From assembly GCA_900541835.1 (NCBI GenBank), contig UQLL01000004.1, positions 57,709 through 121,708 on the forward strand: a DNA stretch of 64,000 bases, in the 5' to 3' direction. The DNA is from an uncultured Porphyromonadaceae bacterium. GTDB taxonomy: Bacteria; Bacteroidota; Bacteroidia; Bacteroidales; Muribaculaceae. How positions within the stretch are numbered: position 1 is the stretch's first letter; each line of letters opens with the position of its first letter. The translations under genes were made by a program, and so were the position numbers. The notes beneath the pieces are model-generated. The model worked only from the letters and a program-made list of their open reading frames with translations, was not told the origin of the DNA and searched no databases. Of the stretch, positions 24,729 to 33,926 are shown piece after piece.

Positions 24729-26279
24729 TCAGCGTATCAGCCAGGTGTCGATGGTACGGGTGGATGAGGAGAAGTTGACACCGACGCGCACCAGGCGGCG
24801 ACCGTCGCGGCGATAGGGAAGCAAGTAGTGCCTGCTGTCAATCTGGTCCATGGCCTCGGCGGCGCTCCCGTCGAGCTTGAATTCCATGACGTACAGACAC
24901 TTGCGCGTGCCCAGGAGCATGTCGATGCGCCCCTCTGACGTCTTCGTCTCGGCCTGCACGTCCATGCCGAGCAGCATGCCGATGGTATAGAGCACATCCT
25001 GGTAGTGTGCTTCATTGCGCCCGGCCAGGTCGTAGGGCGTGCGGGCCAGCAGCCCCCTGACCTCTTCCAGGAAGCCATCCATGTCGTCGCGTCCCAGACA
25101 CTCGCGCATGGCTCTTATCGCCGAATTGGTACGGGCTGACTTGTAGCCCGTCAGCCGCTCGAGCAGGCGGTGCAGTAAGCCGGTACGCGCATCTTCGTTG
25201 GGGTATGTCAGGTAGAACGTCCGATACTCCGGATCATAGGCGCCTATGGTCAGGTAGCCGGTGTAATAGAGTGTCGGCAGGAGGTTGCCGGAGGCGATGT
25301 CGCCGTTGGCCAGCTCCGACATGGAGCAGAGGCTACCGTTGATTTTCGTCACCGGCAGTTCCGCTTGCATCAGGAGGCCGACAAGGTGGGTGGGCGTGCC
25401 GGTCTGGAACCAGTAATCCTGGATGTCGCCGGTCTTGAGCGCCTTGAGCACGCCAAAGGGGTTGTAGACCTCGCGCAGGTCGCGGGCGAAGTGGTAGCCT
25501 CCGTACATTTTCCTCAGGCGCCTATACGCCTCTTCGACGTCGAGCCCGCACTCGGCGGCGAGAGCCTCGACGCCGCAGCGCCAGCTGCCGCGGATCTCCT
25601 GCTCCGAGATGCCGCACAGGCACGAATACTTCGGCGCCAGGGAAATGTCCTCCATATTGTTGAGTCCGCTGAAGACGTCGATATTGCCCATGTTGCCCAC
25701 GCCGGTGAGCATGGCGAAGCGTATATGCCCGTCGCAGGATTTGAGCACGCCATAGAAGCCTCGCAGCTTGCGCCGGTTGTGGTCGGCGAGGTGCCGGTCG
25801 CCGAGCGCGTCCAGCACCGGCTTGTCGTATTCGTCTACAAGCACCACCACCTTCTGCCCCGTGGCCTCGTGCGCCCTGCCAATCAGCGCGTATAACCGAT
25901 CGGCGATGGACAGTTCCCCCGCCTCCAGGCCGTATTCCTTCTCATATATCGCCAGTTTCAGCCCGATTGCGACGTCCAGGCTGCGCTCGGAGTCGTAGAT
26001 GCCCGGGTTCATGTCAAAGTATAGCACCGGATGGCACGGCCATTCGCCCTTATGCAGGTCCGCCATCTTCAGCTCTGCGAAGAGGCTGCAGTTGCCCGAC
26101 AGGTATGCCTCGATGGTCGACAGAAGCAGCGACTTTCCGAACCGCCGCGGGCGGCTCAGGAACACGTACTTGGCGTTGTGGACGAGATGGTACACCTCCG
26201 CCGTCTTGTCCACGTACGCGTACCCTCCGGTGATCATCTCCCGGAACGACTGTATGCCTACCGGATACCTCAGTCCCAT
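24729..26279 (-). CDS. AAA-ATPase-like / PD-(D/E)XK nuclease-domain protein
   Basis: 516 aa from the ATG at 26279 (MGLRYPVGIQSFREMI), the family's usual N-terminus; the upstream extension does not look coding. The AAA-ATPase-like domain has VDKTAEVYHLVHN, the P-loop SRPRRFGKSLLLST (about residue 40), Walker B VVVLVDEYDKPVLD (about 155), and a C-terminal PD-(D/E)XK domain with RIDMLLGTRKCLYVMEFKL (D-x(n)-E-x-K). The family is expanded to many copies in Bacteroidales and its role is unknown; mobile-element or defence links have been suggested. It follows DUF6048 by 20 nt in the same direction. Confidence 0.85.
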   Translation of the reverse strand: MGLRYPVGIQSFREMITGGYAYVDKTAEVYHLVHNAKYVFLSRPRRFGKSLLLSTIEAYLSGNCSLFAELKMADLHKGEWPCHPVLYFDMNPGIYDSERSLDVAIGLKLAIYEKEYGLEAGELSIADRLYALIGRAHEATGQKVVVLVDEYDKPVLDALGDRHLADHNRRKLRGFYGVLKSCDGHIRFAMLTGVGNMGNIDVFSGLNNMEDISLAPKYSCLCGISEQEIRGSWRCGVEALAAECGLDVEEAYRRLRKMYGGYHFARDLREVYNPFGVLKALKTGDIQDYWFQTGTPTHLVGLLMQAELPVTKINGSLCSMSELANGDIASGNLLPTLYYTGYLTIGAYDPEYRTFYLTYPNEDARTGLLHRLLERLTGYKSARTNSAIRAMRECLGRDDMDGFLEEVRGLLARTPYDLAGRNEAHYQDVLYTIGMLLGMDVQAETKTSEGRIDMLLGTRKCLYVMEFKLDGSAAEAMDQIDSRHYLLPYRRDGRRLVRVGVNFSSSTRTIDTWLIR

Positions 26280-26299
26280 ACGGATGAAAATAGAATCGT

Positions 26300-27229
26300 T
26301 TAATTGGGGCAGTTGTCGCAGGCGTCGGGGGCGACATAGCGGTTGCCAAAGGTGTAGAAGATAGAGAATGTGGCGGAAAATGGGGCGTTGCGGGCGCCGA
26401 ATCCGGGAAGGAACCAGGGTGAGGAGTTGCTGCCGTCGCTGACATGCAGCCGGAACTTGTAGCGTAGCGACCACCCCATGCCGAACCCTTTGTAGATCTT
26501 GACCTGCAGGCCGGCCGACACCTCGCCCCAGAAGGCCGACGCCTTCTGCCGGGGCAGCTCCACATGATCGGCACCCGGACCCCAGTAGTCGTTGGAGATG
26601 GAGACGTCGGTGATGTCGTAACGGAAACTGGAGTAGCCGAGGCGCAGGCCCAGCAACGCCTTATAGGCCGGGTTGGAGTTGTACAGGAAGTTGTAGTCAG
26701 TGCCGATGCGACCGAAGAAGCTCGCGGGTGTCTTGTACCGGAAGTTCTTGTCCTTGACATGGTTGTTGGCCATGCCCAAGCCCAACTCCAGGGTGGGGAA
26801 GAACCAGTTGTGGAGGTCTACGCTGCCGCTGAGGTTGTAGCTGCCGTAACTCTGGCCTGCCAGGCGCAGTATGGCGTCGAAGAAGTTGAAGCCGACGGTG
26901 ACGCCGTTGAACAGCGGCACCTTGGGGGCCCGACTCACCTTGACGGTGTCCTCCTCGACCCAGACGGCCACTGGCTCGTCAAGCGGCCTGCCGTGCTTGT
27001 CATAATAGTGGAGGGTGGGTTTGGCTGTGAGGTTGTCACGGTTCTCGATGGGCGTGACGGTGCGCTGTGGGGTGGCCACGCGCCGCACGGTGTCCACCGT
27101 GTCAGTTGTTGCGGCAATGCCTACCGTATCTTGCAGGGACGCGCCCCGGTGCGTCCGCGACGTCGACGCGGTGGCATCCACGGCCATGACGGCCATCAGC
27201 CCGACAATCATCAGCAGTCGCTTCATCAC
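26300..27229 (-). CDS. Outer-membrane beta-barrel-like protein (DUF6048 type)
   Basis: 309 aa with a signal peptide (KRLLMIVGLMAVMAVDATA) and a C-terminal half of alternating aromatic strands (VTVGFNFFDAILRLAG, LGLRLGYSSFRYDIT, FSATFSIFYTFGNRY) expected of a small beta barrel. It fits the Bacteroidota DUF6048 family, which often follows a DUF6452 gene as here (4-nt overlap). Residues about 24-32 (SRTHRGASL) come from a dispersed palindrome at 27137-27156 inserted just after the signal peptide. The family name is from memory. Confidence 0.65.
   Translation of the reverse strand: MMKRLLMIVGLMAVMAVDATASTSRTHRGASLQDTVGIAATTDTVDTVRRVATPQRTVTPIENRDNLTAKPTLHYYDKHGRPLDEPVAVWVEEDTVKVSRAPKVPLFNGVTVGFNFFDAILRLAGQSYGSYNLSGSVDLHNWFFPTLELGLGMANNHVKDKNFRYKTPASFFGRIGTDYNFLYNSNPAYKALLGLRLGYSSFRYDITDVSISNDYWGPGADHVELPRQKASAFWGEVSAGLQVKIYKGFGMGWSLRYKFRLHVSDGSNSSPWFLPGFGARNAPFSATFSIFYTFGNRYVAPDACDNCPN
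27137..27156. repeat. Dispersed palindrome copy B (in DUF6048-type gene)
   Basis: GGACGCGCCCCGGTGCGTCC, a 9-bp inverted repeat with one mismatch, preceded by CAG as in copy A. In frame, it encodes RTHRGASL. Confidence 0.8.
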
Positions 27230-27717
27230 TGCGCCACCTCCTCTCTCAGGTATATCTCTATGTTAGGCCGGTTGGCGTTGGTTATGAGCATGCCTGGCAC
27301 CGCCACCGAGTCGATGAGGTGGCGGGTGTGCCCGATGCTGTCGATGTGGTAGTAGTACACCACGCCGCACTGCTCCGACGCGAACCAGGGCCGGGCATGG
27401 TAGCGGAATGCAAGCGTGTCGGCCTCGGGCGCGCCCTCGCTCTCGTAGCGGAACACGAAGCGCGTCTCTGCGGCGTCGGGGCGCAACGGCAGGCACACCT
27501 GCTCCAGGGCGGCCGAGTCGGCGATAAGCGTGTCGTGCGGGGCGCCGACGCCGTAGACGGTAGTTGCCGACAGCTGCATCTGCCGCCGCGTCTGCATGCT
27601 GAAGAACCGGGCCAGCGGCAGGGTGTTCTGGTTGTCGTAGCACTCCTTGTTGGCGCAGCCCGCAAGCAACGCCGACAGCACTATGGCCAGCAGGGGTAGT
27701 AACTCCGTACGCCTCAT
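27226..27717 (-). CDS. Lipoprotein, DUF6452 type
   Basis: 163 aa. Lipobox LLAGC (Cys about 21) followed by ANKECYDNQNTLPLARF, then an all-beta domain (TVYGVGAPHDTLIADSAALEQVCLPL, TRFVFRYESEG) of the Bacteroidota DUF6452 family. Its stop overlaps the DUF6048 start and its start overlaps the GT2 stop (ATGA type), so the three genes are coupled. Function unknown; probably periplasmic face of a membrane. Confidence 0.65.
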   Translation of the reverse strand: MRRTELLPLLAIVLSALLAGCANKECYDNQNTLPLARFFSMQTRRQMQLSATTVYGVGAPHDTLIADSAALEQVCLPLRPDAAETRFVFRYESEGAPEADTLAFRYHARPWFASEQCGVVYYYHIDSIGHTRHLIDSVAVPGMLITNANRPNIEIYLREEVAQ

Positions 27718-28709
27718 TTCTCTCTCTTAGGGCCGCCTATAACCTCGGCTACGCCGTAGACGTTGCGCTCGGCGGAGTTGCGCAGTATCAGCTCGCCGAT
27801 GAAGCCGGTGGTGAAGAACTGCAGCCCCAGCACCAGGCAGAGCATGCTCAGATAGAAATACACCGACTTGGTGGCATAGAAGTGGAAGTCCGGCGAGCAC
27901 AGGCTCACGATCTTGAGTATCAGCACGGCCAGGATGGCCAGGAAGCCGATGGCGAACATTATCGAGCCGAGCAGGCCGAACAGGTGCATGGGTTTCTTGC
28001 CGAACTTGGTCTGGAACCAGAGGGTGCCCAAGTCGAGGTAGCCGTTGACGAAGCGATTGAGGCCGAACTTCGACTTGCCGTACTTGCGGGCCTGGTGGTG
28101 CACCACCTTCTCGCCTATGCGGTGGAAGCCGGCGTTCTTGGCCAGGTAGGGCACATAGCGGTGCATGTCGCCGTAGACCTCGATGCTCTTGACGACGTTT
28201 CGACGGTATGCCTTGAGGCCGCAGTTGAAGTCATGGAGATTGTGGATGCCGCTCACGCGCCGGGTGGCGGCGTTGAAGAGCTTGGTGGGGATTGTCTTGC
28301 TCAGCGGGTCGTAGCGCTTCTGCTTCCAGCCGCTCACCAGGTCGTATCCATCGGTGACGATCATGCGGTAGAGCTCCGGAATCTCGTCGGGGGAGTCCTG
28401 CAGGTCGGCGTCCATGGTGATGACGACGTTGCCGCGCGCTGCCTGGAAACCCGTCTGGAGCGCCGGCGACTTGCCGTAGTTGCGCATGAAGGAGATGCCG
28501 CGCACCTCGGGGTTGCCGTCGGCCAGGCCCTTGACCACCTGCCACGAGGCGTCCGTGGAGCCATCGTCGACGAACACCACCTCGTAGCTGAAGCCGTTGG
28601 CGTCCATCACCCGCTTGATCCAGGCGAAGAGCTCGGGCAGCGATTCCGCCTCGTTGTACAGAGGCACTACTACCGATATATCAGGAATATTGTCACTCAT
28701 TGTTTTCAA
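27714..28709 (-). CDS. Polyprenyl-phosphate glycosyltransferase (GT2, DPMS/ArnC-like)
   Basis: 331 aa (the first Met may be replaced by Met4). Cytoplasmic GT2 domain DISVVVPLYNEAESLPELFAWI, EVVFVDDGSTDASW and VITMDADLQDSPDEIPEL (DAD metal motif), then two C-terminal transmembrane helices (LLGSIMFAIGFLAILAVLIL and FYLSMLCLVLGLQFFTTGFI), ending RNVYGVAEVIGGPKREK. This is the architecture of enzymes making undecaprenyl-phosphate sugars (glucose, mannose or aminoarabinose). In Bacteroidales it is commonly next to a DUF4199 gene, as here. Confidence 0.9.
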   Translation of the reverse strand: MKTMSDNIPDISVVVPLYNEAESLPELFAWIKRVMDANGFSYEVVFVDDGSTDASWQVVKGLADGNPEVRGISFMRNYGKSPALQTGFQAARGNVVITMDADLQDSPDEIPELYRMIVTDGYDLVSGWKQKRYDPLSKTIPTKLFNAATRRVSGIHNLHDFNCGLKAYRRNVVKSIEVYGDMHRYVPYLAKNAGFHRIGEKVVHHQARKYGKSKFGLNRFVNGYLDLGTLWFQTKFGKKPMHLFGLLGSIMFAIGFLAILAVLILKIVSLCSPDFHFYATKSVYFYLSMLCLVLGLQFFTTGFIGELILRNSAERNVYGVAEVIGGPKREK

Positions 28710-28760
28710 TTGTAGATTTTTTCTTCTCCGAAATATGCTCCGAGTATGCGACCCCGGCGT

Positions 28761-29321
28761 TTAACAAATTTTGTTGAACGGGGTCTTAGACTGCCGGGCG
28801 TTGACCAACCGGCGGAAGAAAGGTGTGCGTGGCAATACGGCGCCGAGCACCAGACTCAGCATTGAGCCGCAGAAGGATGTAGCCCAGAACATCGAGCTGA
28901 CGAAGTCCATCACCGTCGGCACGGGGAAGCTGAGAGCCGAGGGCTGAGAGCCGAGAGAACCTGCCTCGGCGAACTGCCTCAGCACCTCGCGGAAGTAGGC
29001 GTCGAGAAAGCCGGGGCGGACGTAGAGCAGGAACACCGACGTGAGCAGCGAGCATATCAGCGCCCCGCAGATGAACTGCACGATTCCGCTCATCCACAGA
29101 GCAGGAAAGGCGCAATAGGCGGGATGGCGGCGCGACACCTTGGCCAGGCTCACTGGCAGGTAGAGGAATGCGCCGCCGCCGAGCAGCACCGACAGCAGAC
29201 TCAGCGCCGGGGCAGACAGGCAGCCCAGCAGGCATGCCGACATCGCCGTGAAGACGAAGCCGAACACGAGCCCTTGCCGGGCGCTCGCGCGGAACAACGG
29301 TCCCAACGATACTTTTTCCAT
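28761..29321 (-). CDS. DUF4199-like membrane protein
   Basis: 186 aa from the ATG at 29321 (MEKVSLGPLFRASARQGLVFGFVF); the upstream ATG at 29369 is excluded because it lies inside the promoter. Four transmembrane segments, as in DUF4199 proteins. Function unknown. Residues about 130-141 (AGSLGSQPSALSF) in the loop before the last helices are encoded by an in-frame heptamer array (28929-28961). Confidence 0.7.
   Translation of the reverse strand: MEKVSLGPLFRASARQGLVFGFVFTAMSACLLGCLSAPALSLLSVLLGGGAFLYLPVSLAKVSRRHPAYCAFPALWMSGIVQFICGALICSLLTSVFLLYVRPGFLDAYFREVLRQFAEAGSLGSQPSALSFPVPTVMDFVSSMFWATSFCGSMLSLVLGAVLPRTPFFRRLVNARQSKTPFNKIC
28929..28961. repeat. Heptamer array inside DUF4199-like gene
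   Basis: CTGAGAG, CCGAGGG, CTGAGAG, CCGAGAG: four 7-bp units on the plus strand; the coding strand is again the pyrimidine-rich one. Confidence 0.75.
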
Positions 29322-29340
29322 CTGTTCTCTCTTTAATCCG

Positions 29341-29372
29341 CAAAGATACAACTTTTCCCTCGTCCGCACAAA
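29341..29372 (-). promoter_or_regulatory. Promoter of the DUF4199-GT2-DUF6452-DUF6048 operon
   Basis: Minus strand: TTTG (29372-29369), 20 nt, TATCTTTG (29348-29341). The -7 box ends 20 nt before the start at 29321, giving a very short leader. Confidence 0.75.
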
Positions 29373-29554
29373 TCCGTCCTCCCGACCGCCCGCTCATATG
29401 TGGCAAATGAACTTTCGGCCTATCAAGCCATAAAGTCCCGAATAATCGATAAACTGTATGGTGGTCCGACATGAGAGCATAACGCTTTGATTTACGCTTC
29501 AAATCCACTATTTTGCCGCAGAATGGACATAACACCTCATAAAACAGCGGTGGC

Positions 29555-29622
29555 ACCGGGCCCGAGGCCCGGTATTTTGTTAACCCCGCACATCCTCGCT
29601 TCGCTCTGCTGTGCGGGGTTAA
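29555..29622. repeat. Two adjacent palindromes in intergenic DNA
   Basis: ACCGGGCC-CGA-GGCCCGGT (29555-29573) followed by ATTTTGTT, then TTAACCCCGCACA (29580-29592) with its exact complement at 29610-29622 around a 17-nt loop containing CTCGCTTCGCTC. The first resembles a terminator on the plus strand; the second is a 13-bp perfect stem without a T-run. Confidence 0.65.
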
Positions 29623-29661
29623 GATAAAGTGTGGCTCACTTGTCGACGATGCGCTACATCA

Positions 29662-29691
29662 AAAGGCGCACCGGGGAGCCGATGCGCCTTT
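29662..29691 (-). terminator. Candidate terminator downstream of pckA
   Basis: AAAGGCGCA (29662-29670) and TGCGCCTTT (29683-29691), 9-bp stem with a 12-nt loop; on the minus strand the second arm runs into TTTTGATG. Confidence 0.55.
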
Positions 29692-29710
29692 GTGAGAAAA
29701 GGTAGTGTAT

Positions 29711-29761
29711 AATCAGCAACGGATGAGCGCGACGCTCAATCCCTTATGCTCATTGCTGATT
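29711..29761 (-). terminator. Long hairpin just past the pckA stop codon
   Basis: AATCAGCAA (29711-29719) pairs with TTGCTGATT (29753-29761), and ATGAGC (29723-29728) with GCTCAT (29748-29753). It begins 4 nt after the pckA stop. It may act in mRNA 3'-end formation. Confidence 0.5.
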
Positions 29762-29764
29762 GAA

Positions 29765-31378
<1,614 letters not shown>

Positions 31379-31544
31379 AGCTTTAATTTCGGTTTGGGCG
31401 CCGCACAGACCGTCGGCTCCGCCGACTGGGAGCTTGGGCCTGGACGCCTATGGTTTTGTTGTGTGTGTTTCTTTTCTCGCTCCTTGCGGAGTTATAGCTA
31501 CCTGTAGAACAATGCCGGGAGCGGTTGGTTTGCTCCCGACGCTG

Positions 31545-31552
31545 CAAAATTA
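31545..31552 (-). promoter_or_regulatory. -7 promoter box upstream of pckA
   Basis: The minus strand reads TAATTTTG; a CAA (TTG on the minus strand) at 31569-31571 is only 16 nt away, so the -33 match is weak. The predicted pckA leader is about 160 nt. Confidence 0.4.
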
Positions 31553-31573
31553 CTAAAAAATTCTGAAACAAGA

Positions 31574-31648
31574 AAGCCGAGAGCTGAGAGACGGCTCAAA
31601 GCCAAGGATGTAGATGTGCTCTCAGCCCTCAGCCACAACTCTCAACTT
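31574..31648. repeat. Inverted pair of heptamer arrays in intergenic DNA
   Basis: GCCGAGAGCTGAGAG at about 31575-31589 and, facing it, CTCTCAGCCCTCAG and CTCTCAACT at about 31620-31648. Same 7-bp family as inside the four coding copies, here as two opposite arms that could pair. Confidence 0.65.
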
Positions 31649-31655
31649 TTTTTAT

Positions 31656-31663
31656 TACCTTTG
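31656..31663 (+). promoter_or_regulatory. -7 promoter box almost at the start codon
   Basis: TACCTTTG, only 4 nt before the ATG at 31668, so the transcript would be nearly leaderless. No clear -33 element; the upstream DNA is heptamer repeat. Confidence 0.5.
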
Positions 31664-31667
31664 CGGC

Positions 31668-32039
31668 ATGAATAGAATCATCACCATTATACTGACGGCG
31701 CTGCTGATGCTGGTGATGCTGGTGGAGGCCGGCTGCACGGCCTCCGACGAGAAGGCCCAGCAGGAAGCCGACCGTCAGAAAGCCGACCAGATGTCGGACA
31801 GGCTGCCCGACCCGGCCACTGCCGGACGCACCGAGGCCCGCAAGTTCCTCAACCGCACGTGGACGGACTCGCTCCAGCTCCACTCGCAGCTGTTAGAGGT
31901 CAAGGCCATGGAAAGCCGCTACCGCCTGGAGGGCAGCCAGGAGCAGGCCACACAGTTCGACTCCGTGTTCATCTCCACCCTTCGCACCGTCGACCCGGCA
32001 CTCGCCGCCGAAATCGGCCCCGCACTCAACAAGAAATAG
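31668..32039 (+). CDS. Small exported protein of unknown function
   Basis: 123 aa from the ATG at 31668 (MNRIITIILTALLMLVMLVEAG). The N-terminus is a signal peptide, possibly with a lipidated Cys at EAGC, though the lipobox is poor. The mature part is charged and helical (EKAQQEADRQKADQ, LQLHSQLLEVKAMESRY). No family recognised. The stop is 1 nt before the trpS start, so the two are co-transcribed. Confidence 0.7.
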   Translation: MNRIITIILTALLMLVMLVEAGCTASDEKAQQEADRQKADQMSDRLPDPATAGRTEARKFLNRTWTDSLQLHSQLLEVKAMESRYRLEGSQEQATQFDSVFISTLRTVDPALAAEIGPALNKK

Positions 32040-32040
32040 T

Positions 32041-33126
32041 ATGGAAAACCAAGATAGCAAGAAGAAAGTAGTGCTGAGCGGAATCCGCGCCACCGGAAAC
32101 CTCCACTTAGGCAACTACTACGGCGCACTCAGCAAGTTCGTGCGCATGCAGGACGACTACGACTGCCGTTTCTTCATCGCCGACCTCCACGCCCTCACCA
32201 CCCATCCCGACCCGAAGATGCTCCACGAGAACGTGAAGCAGATCCTGGCCGAATACATAGCCGCCGGCCTCGACCCAGAGCGCAATATAATATATGTGCA
32301 GAGCGACGTGCCGGAGATTGCCGAGATGTACCTGCTGATGAACATGCACGCCGGCATCGGCGAACTCATGCGCACGGCATCGTTCAAGGACAAGGCCCGC
32401 AAGGCCCTCGGCATCGCACCCAAGAAGGAGGGCGAGGAAGACAACATCGAGTGCGACATCGTGGGCAACGAGACCACCAGTAAGCGCGTCAACGCCGGAC
32501 TGCTCACCTACCCCACGCTGATGGCCGTCGACATCCTCATCCACCACGCCGACTTCGTGCCGGTAGGCAAGGACCAGGAACAGCACCTGGAGCTGACACG
32601 CCGCTTCGGCCGACGCTTCAACGCCTTCTACGGCGTCGACTACTTCTCCGACCCGGTCAACTTCAACTTCGGCGGCAAGGCCGTGAAGGTGCCCGGACTC
32701 GACGGCTCAGGCAAGATGGGCAAGAGCGAGGGGAACTGCATCTACCTAATCGACGACGAGAAGACGCTCCGCAAGAAGGTGATGCGCGCCGTAACCGACG
32801 CCGGCCCGCAGGCACCCGACTCGCCCGTCAGCGAGCCCGTCGCCAATCTCTTCTCGCTGATGGAGCTGGTGAGCGAGCCTTCCACACTACAGCACTTCAA
32901 GGCCGCATACGCCGACTGCTCCATCCGCTACGGCGACCTCAAGAAGCAGCTCGCCGAGGACATCCTGAAGGTGACACTGCCCATCCGGGAGCGCATCCTG
33001 GAAATCCGCGACGACGAAGTCTACCTGGGCCGCATCGCCCGCCACGGCGCCGAACGCGCCCGCGAGACCGCAGCCAAGACCCTGGCCGAGGTAAAGCATA
33101 TCATGGGGATAAGGCCGTTAGGCTGA
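32041..33126 (+). CDS. trpS: Tryptophan--tRNA ligase
   Basis: 361 aa class Ic aminoacyl-tRNA synthetase charging tRNA-Trp. The HIGH-type motif is TGNLHLGNYYG (residues 18-28) and the KMSKS-type loop is GKMGKSEGN (about 222), a Gly variant. NETTSKRVNAGLLTYP and DQEQHLELTRR are further landmarks. It ends HIMGIRPLG. Complete, with two alternative hairpins downstream. Confidence 0.96.
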   Translation: MENQDSKKKVVLSGIRATGNLHLGNYYGALSKFVRMQDDYDCRFFIADLHALTTHPDPKMLHENVKQILAEYIAAGLDPERNIIYVQSDVPEIAEMYLLMNMHAGIGELMRTASFKDKARKALGIAPKKEGEEDNIECDIVGNETTSKRVNAGLLTYPTLMAVDILIHHADFVPVGKDQEQHLELTRRFGRRFNAFYGVDYFSDPVNFNFGGKAVKVPGLDGSGKMGKSEGNCIYLIDDEKTLRKKVMRAVTDAGPQAPDSPVSEPVANLFSLMELVSEPSTLQHFKAAYADCSIRYGDLKKQLAEDILKVTLPIRERILEIRDDEVYLGRIARHGAERARETAAKTLAEVKHIMGIRPLG

Positions 33127-33133
33127 TTGTGCA

Positions 33134-33198
33134 CCATAAATAACGCATCTGCATCATTTATGGCACCCGCTCGTTTAATAAACGGCAAGCGGGTGCCA
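33134..33198 (+). terminator. Two overlapping hairpins after trpS
   Basis: CCATAAAT (33134-33141) pairs with ATTTATGG (33156-33163); TGGCACCCGCT (33161-33171) pairs with AGCGGGTGCCA (33188-33198), with the inner palindrome CGTTTAATAAACG in its loop. The two share TGG, so they exclude each other. No strong T-run follows. Confidence 0.5.
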
Positions 33199-33230
33199 TC
33201 GTAGTTTCCCTATAACTCTTTCAATTCCTA

Positions 33231-33926
33231 TCAGGGGCAGTAGGGTGACTGAGGGCCGTGGTGCGAGCTGCGGCAGGTCTCGACACTGCGGTTGACAAGG
33301 ATGTGGCGGTTGGCCATGCGCGAGATCACGGTCATCTCGTGGCTGACGAGGATGATGGTACTGTGGCGCGCCAGGTCCGCCACGATGTGGTAGATCTGCT
33401 GCTCGAAGTGCTTGTCTACATACGACAGGGGCTCGTCGAGCACCACCACCTCCGGGCGCGAGATGATGGCCCGCGCCAGCAGCGAGCGCTGCAGCTGTCC
33501 GCCGCTCAGTGCGCCGATGGGCTTGCACAGGAAGTCGTGCAGGCCAAGCAGCTCGCTGACGTGCTCTAAGCGCTCCGATGCATCCTTGGGCATGCGCAGT
33601 CCCCAGCCGGTGACGAGGCCCGACAGCACCATGCGCTCCACGGTAATGGGGAAGCGCAGGTCGATGGCGCTCTTCTGCGGCAGGTAGCCGATGGCAAGTC
33701 GGCGCGTCGGGCGCCCCTCGGCGTCAAAGTAGCGCACGGTTCCCTCGGAGGGCTTAAGCAGCCTGAGCAGGATGCGCAGCAACGTTGTCTTGCCGCCGCC
33801 GTTGGGACCGCTGACGGCCAGGAAGTCACCCCGGCACACGTCGAGGCTGACATTGCGGTAAATCCATTCCTGTCCGTAGCGCATGCCTACGTCCCGGAGT
33901 TCTATTATCGGTCGGCAGTATTTCAT
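33231..33926 (-). CDS. znuC: Zinc/metal ABC transporter ATP-binding protein
   Basis: 231 aa ATPase subunit of a cluster A-I metal importer. Walker A GPNGGGKTTLL (about residue 41), Q-loop IGYLPQKSA, signature LSGGQLQR (about 143), Walker B VVVLDEPLSYVD and the H-loop LVSHE are all present, so it should hydrolyse ATP. It overlaps the substrate-binding protein gene upstream by 4 nt. The integral-membrane permease that completes the complex is not adjacent and not in the window. Confidence 0.88.
   Translation of the reverse strand: MKYCRPIIELRDVGMRYGQEWIYRNVSLDVCRGDFLAVSGPNGGGKTTLLRILLRLLKPSEGTVRYFDAEGRPTRRLAIGYLPQKSAIDLRFPITVERMVLSGLVTGWGLRMPKDASERLEHVSELLGLHDFLCKPIGALSGGQLQRSLLARAIISRPEVVVLDEPLSYVDKHFEQQIYHIVADLARHSTIILVSHEMTVISRMANRHILVNRSVETCRSSHHGPQSPYCP

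Larger units (their letters stand above)
29373..29764. other. Intergenic region with four hairpins, no gene
   Basis: 392 nt between divergent DUF4199 and the 3' end of pckA. It contains the hairpins at 29555-29573, 29580-29622, 29662-29691 and 29711-29761. A minus reading frame at 29556-29377 gives a peptide with CPFCGK, but I cannot assign it and do not call it. Confidence 0.6.

Noticed and set aside
28786..29556. 256-codon minus frame whose first part (CPFCGKIVDLKRKSKRYALMS) lies in intergenic DNA
   Set aside because: Most of it overlaps the DUF4199-like gene in another frame. The zinc-finger-like start tempted me as an IS remnant, but I could not match it to any family.
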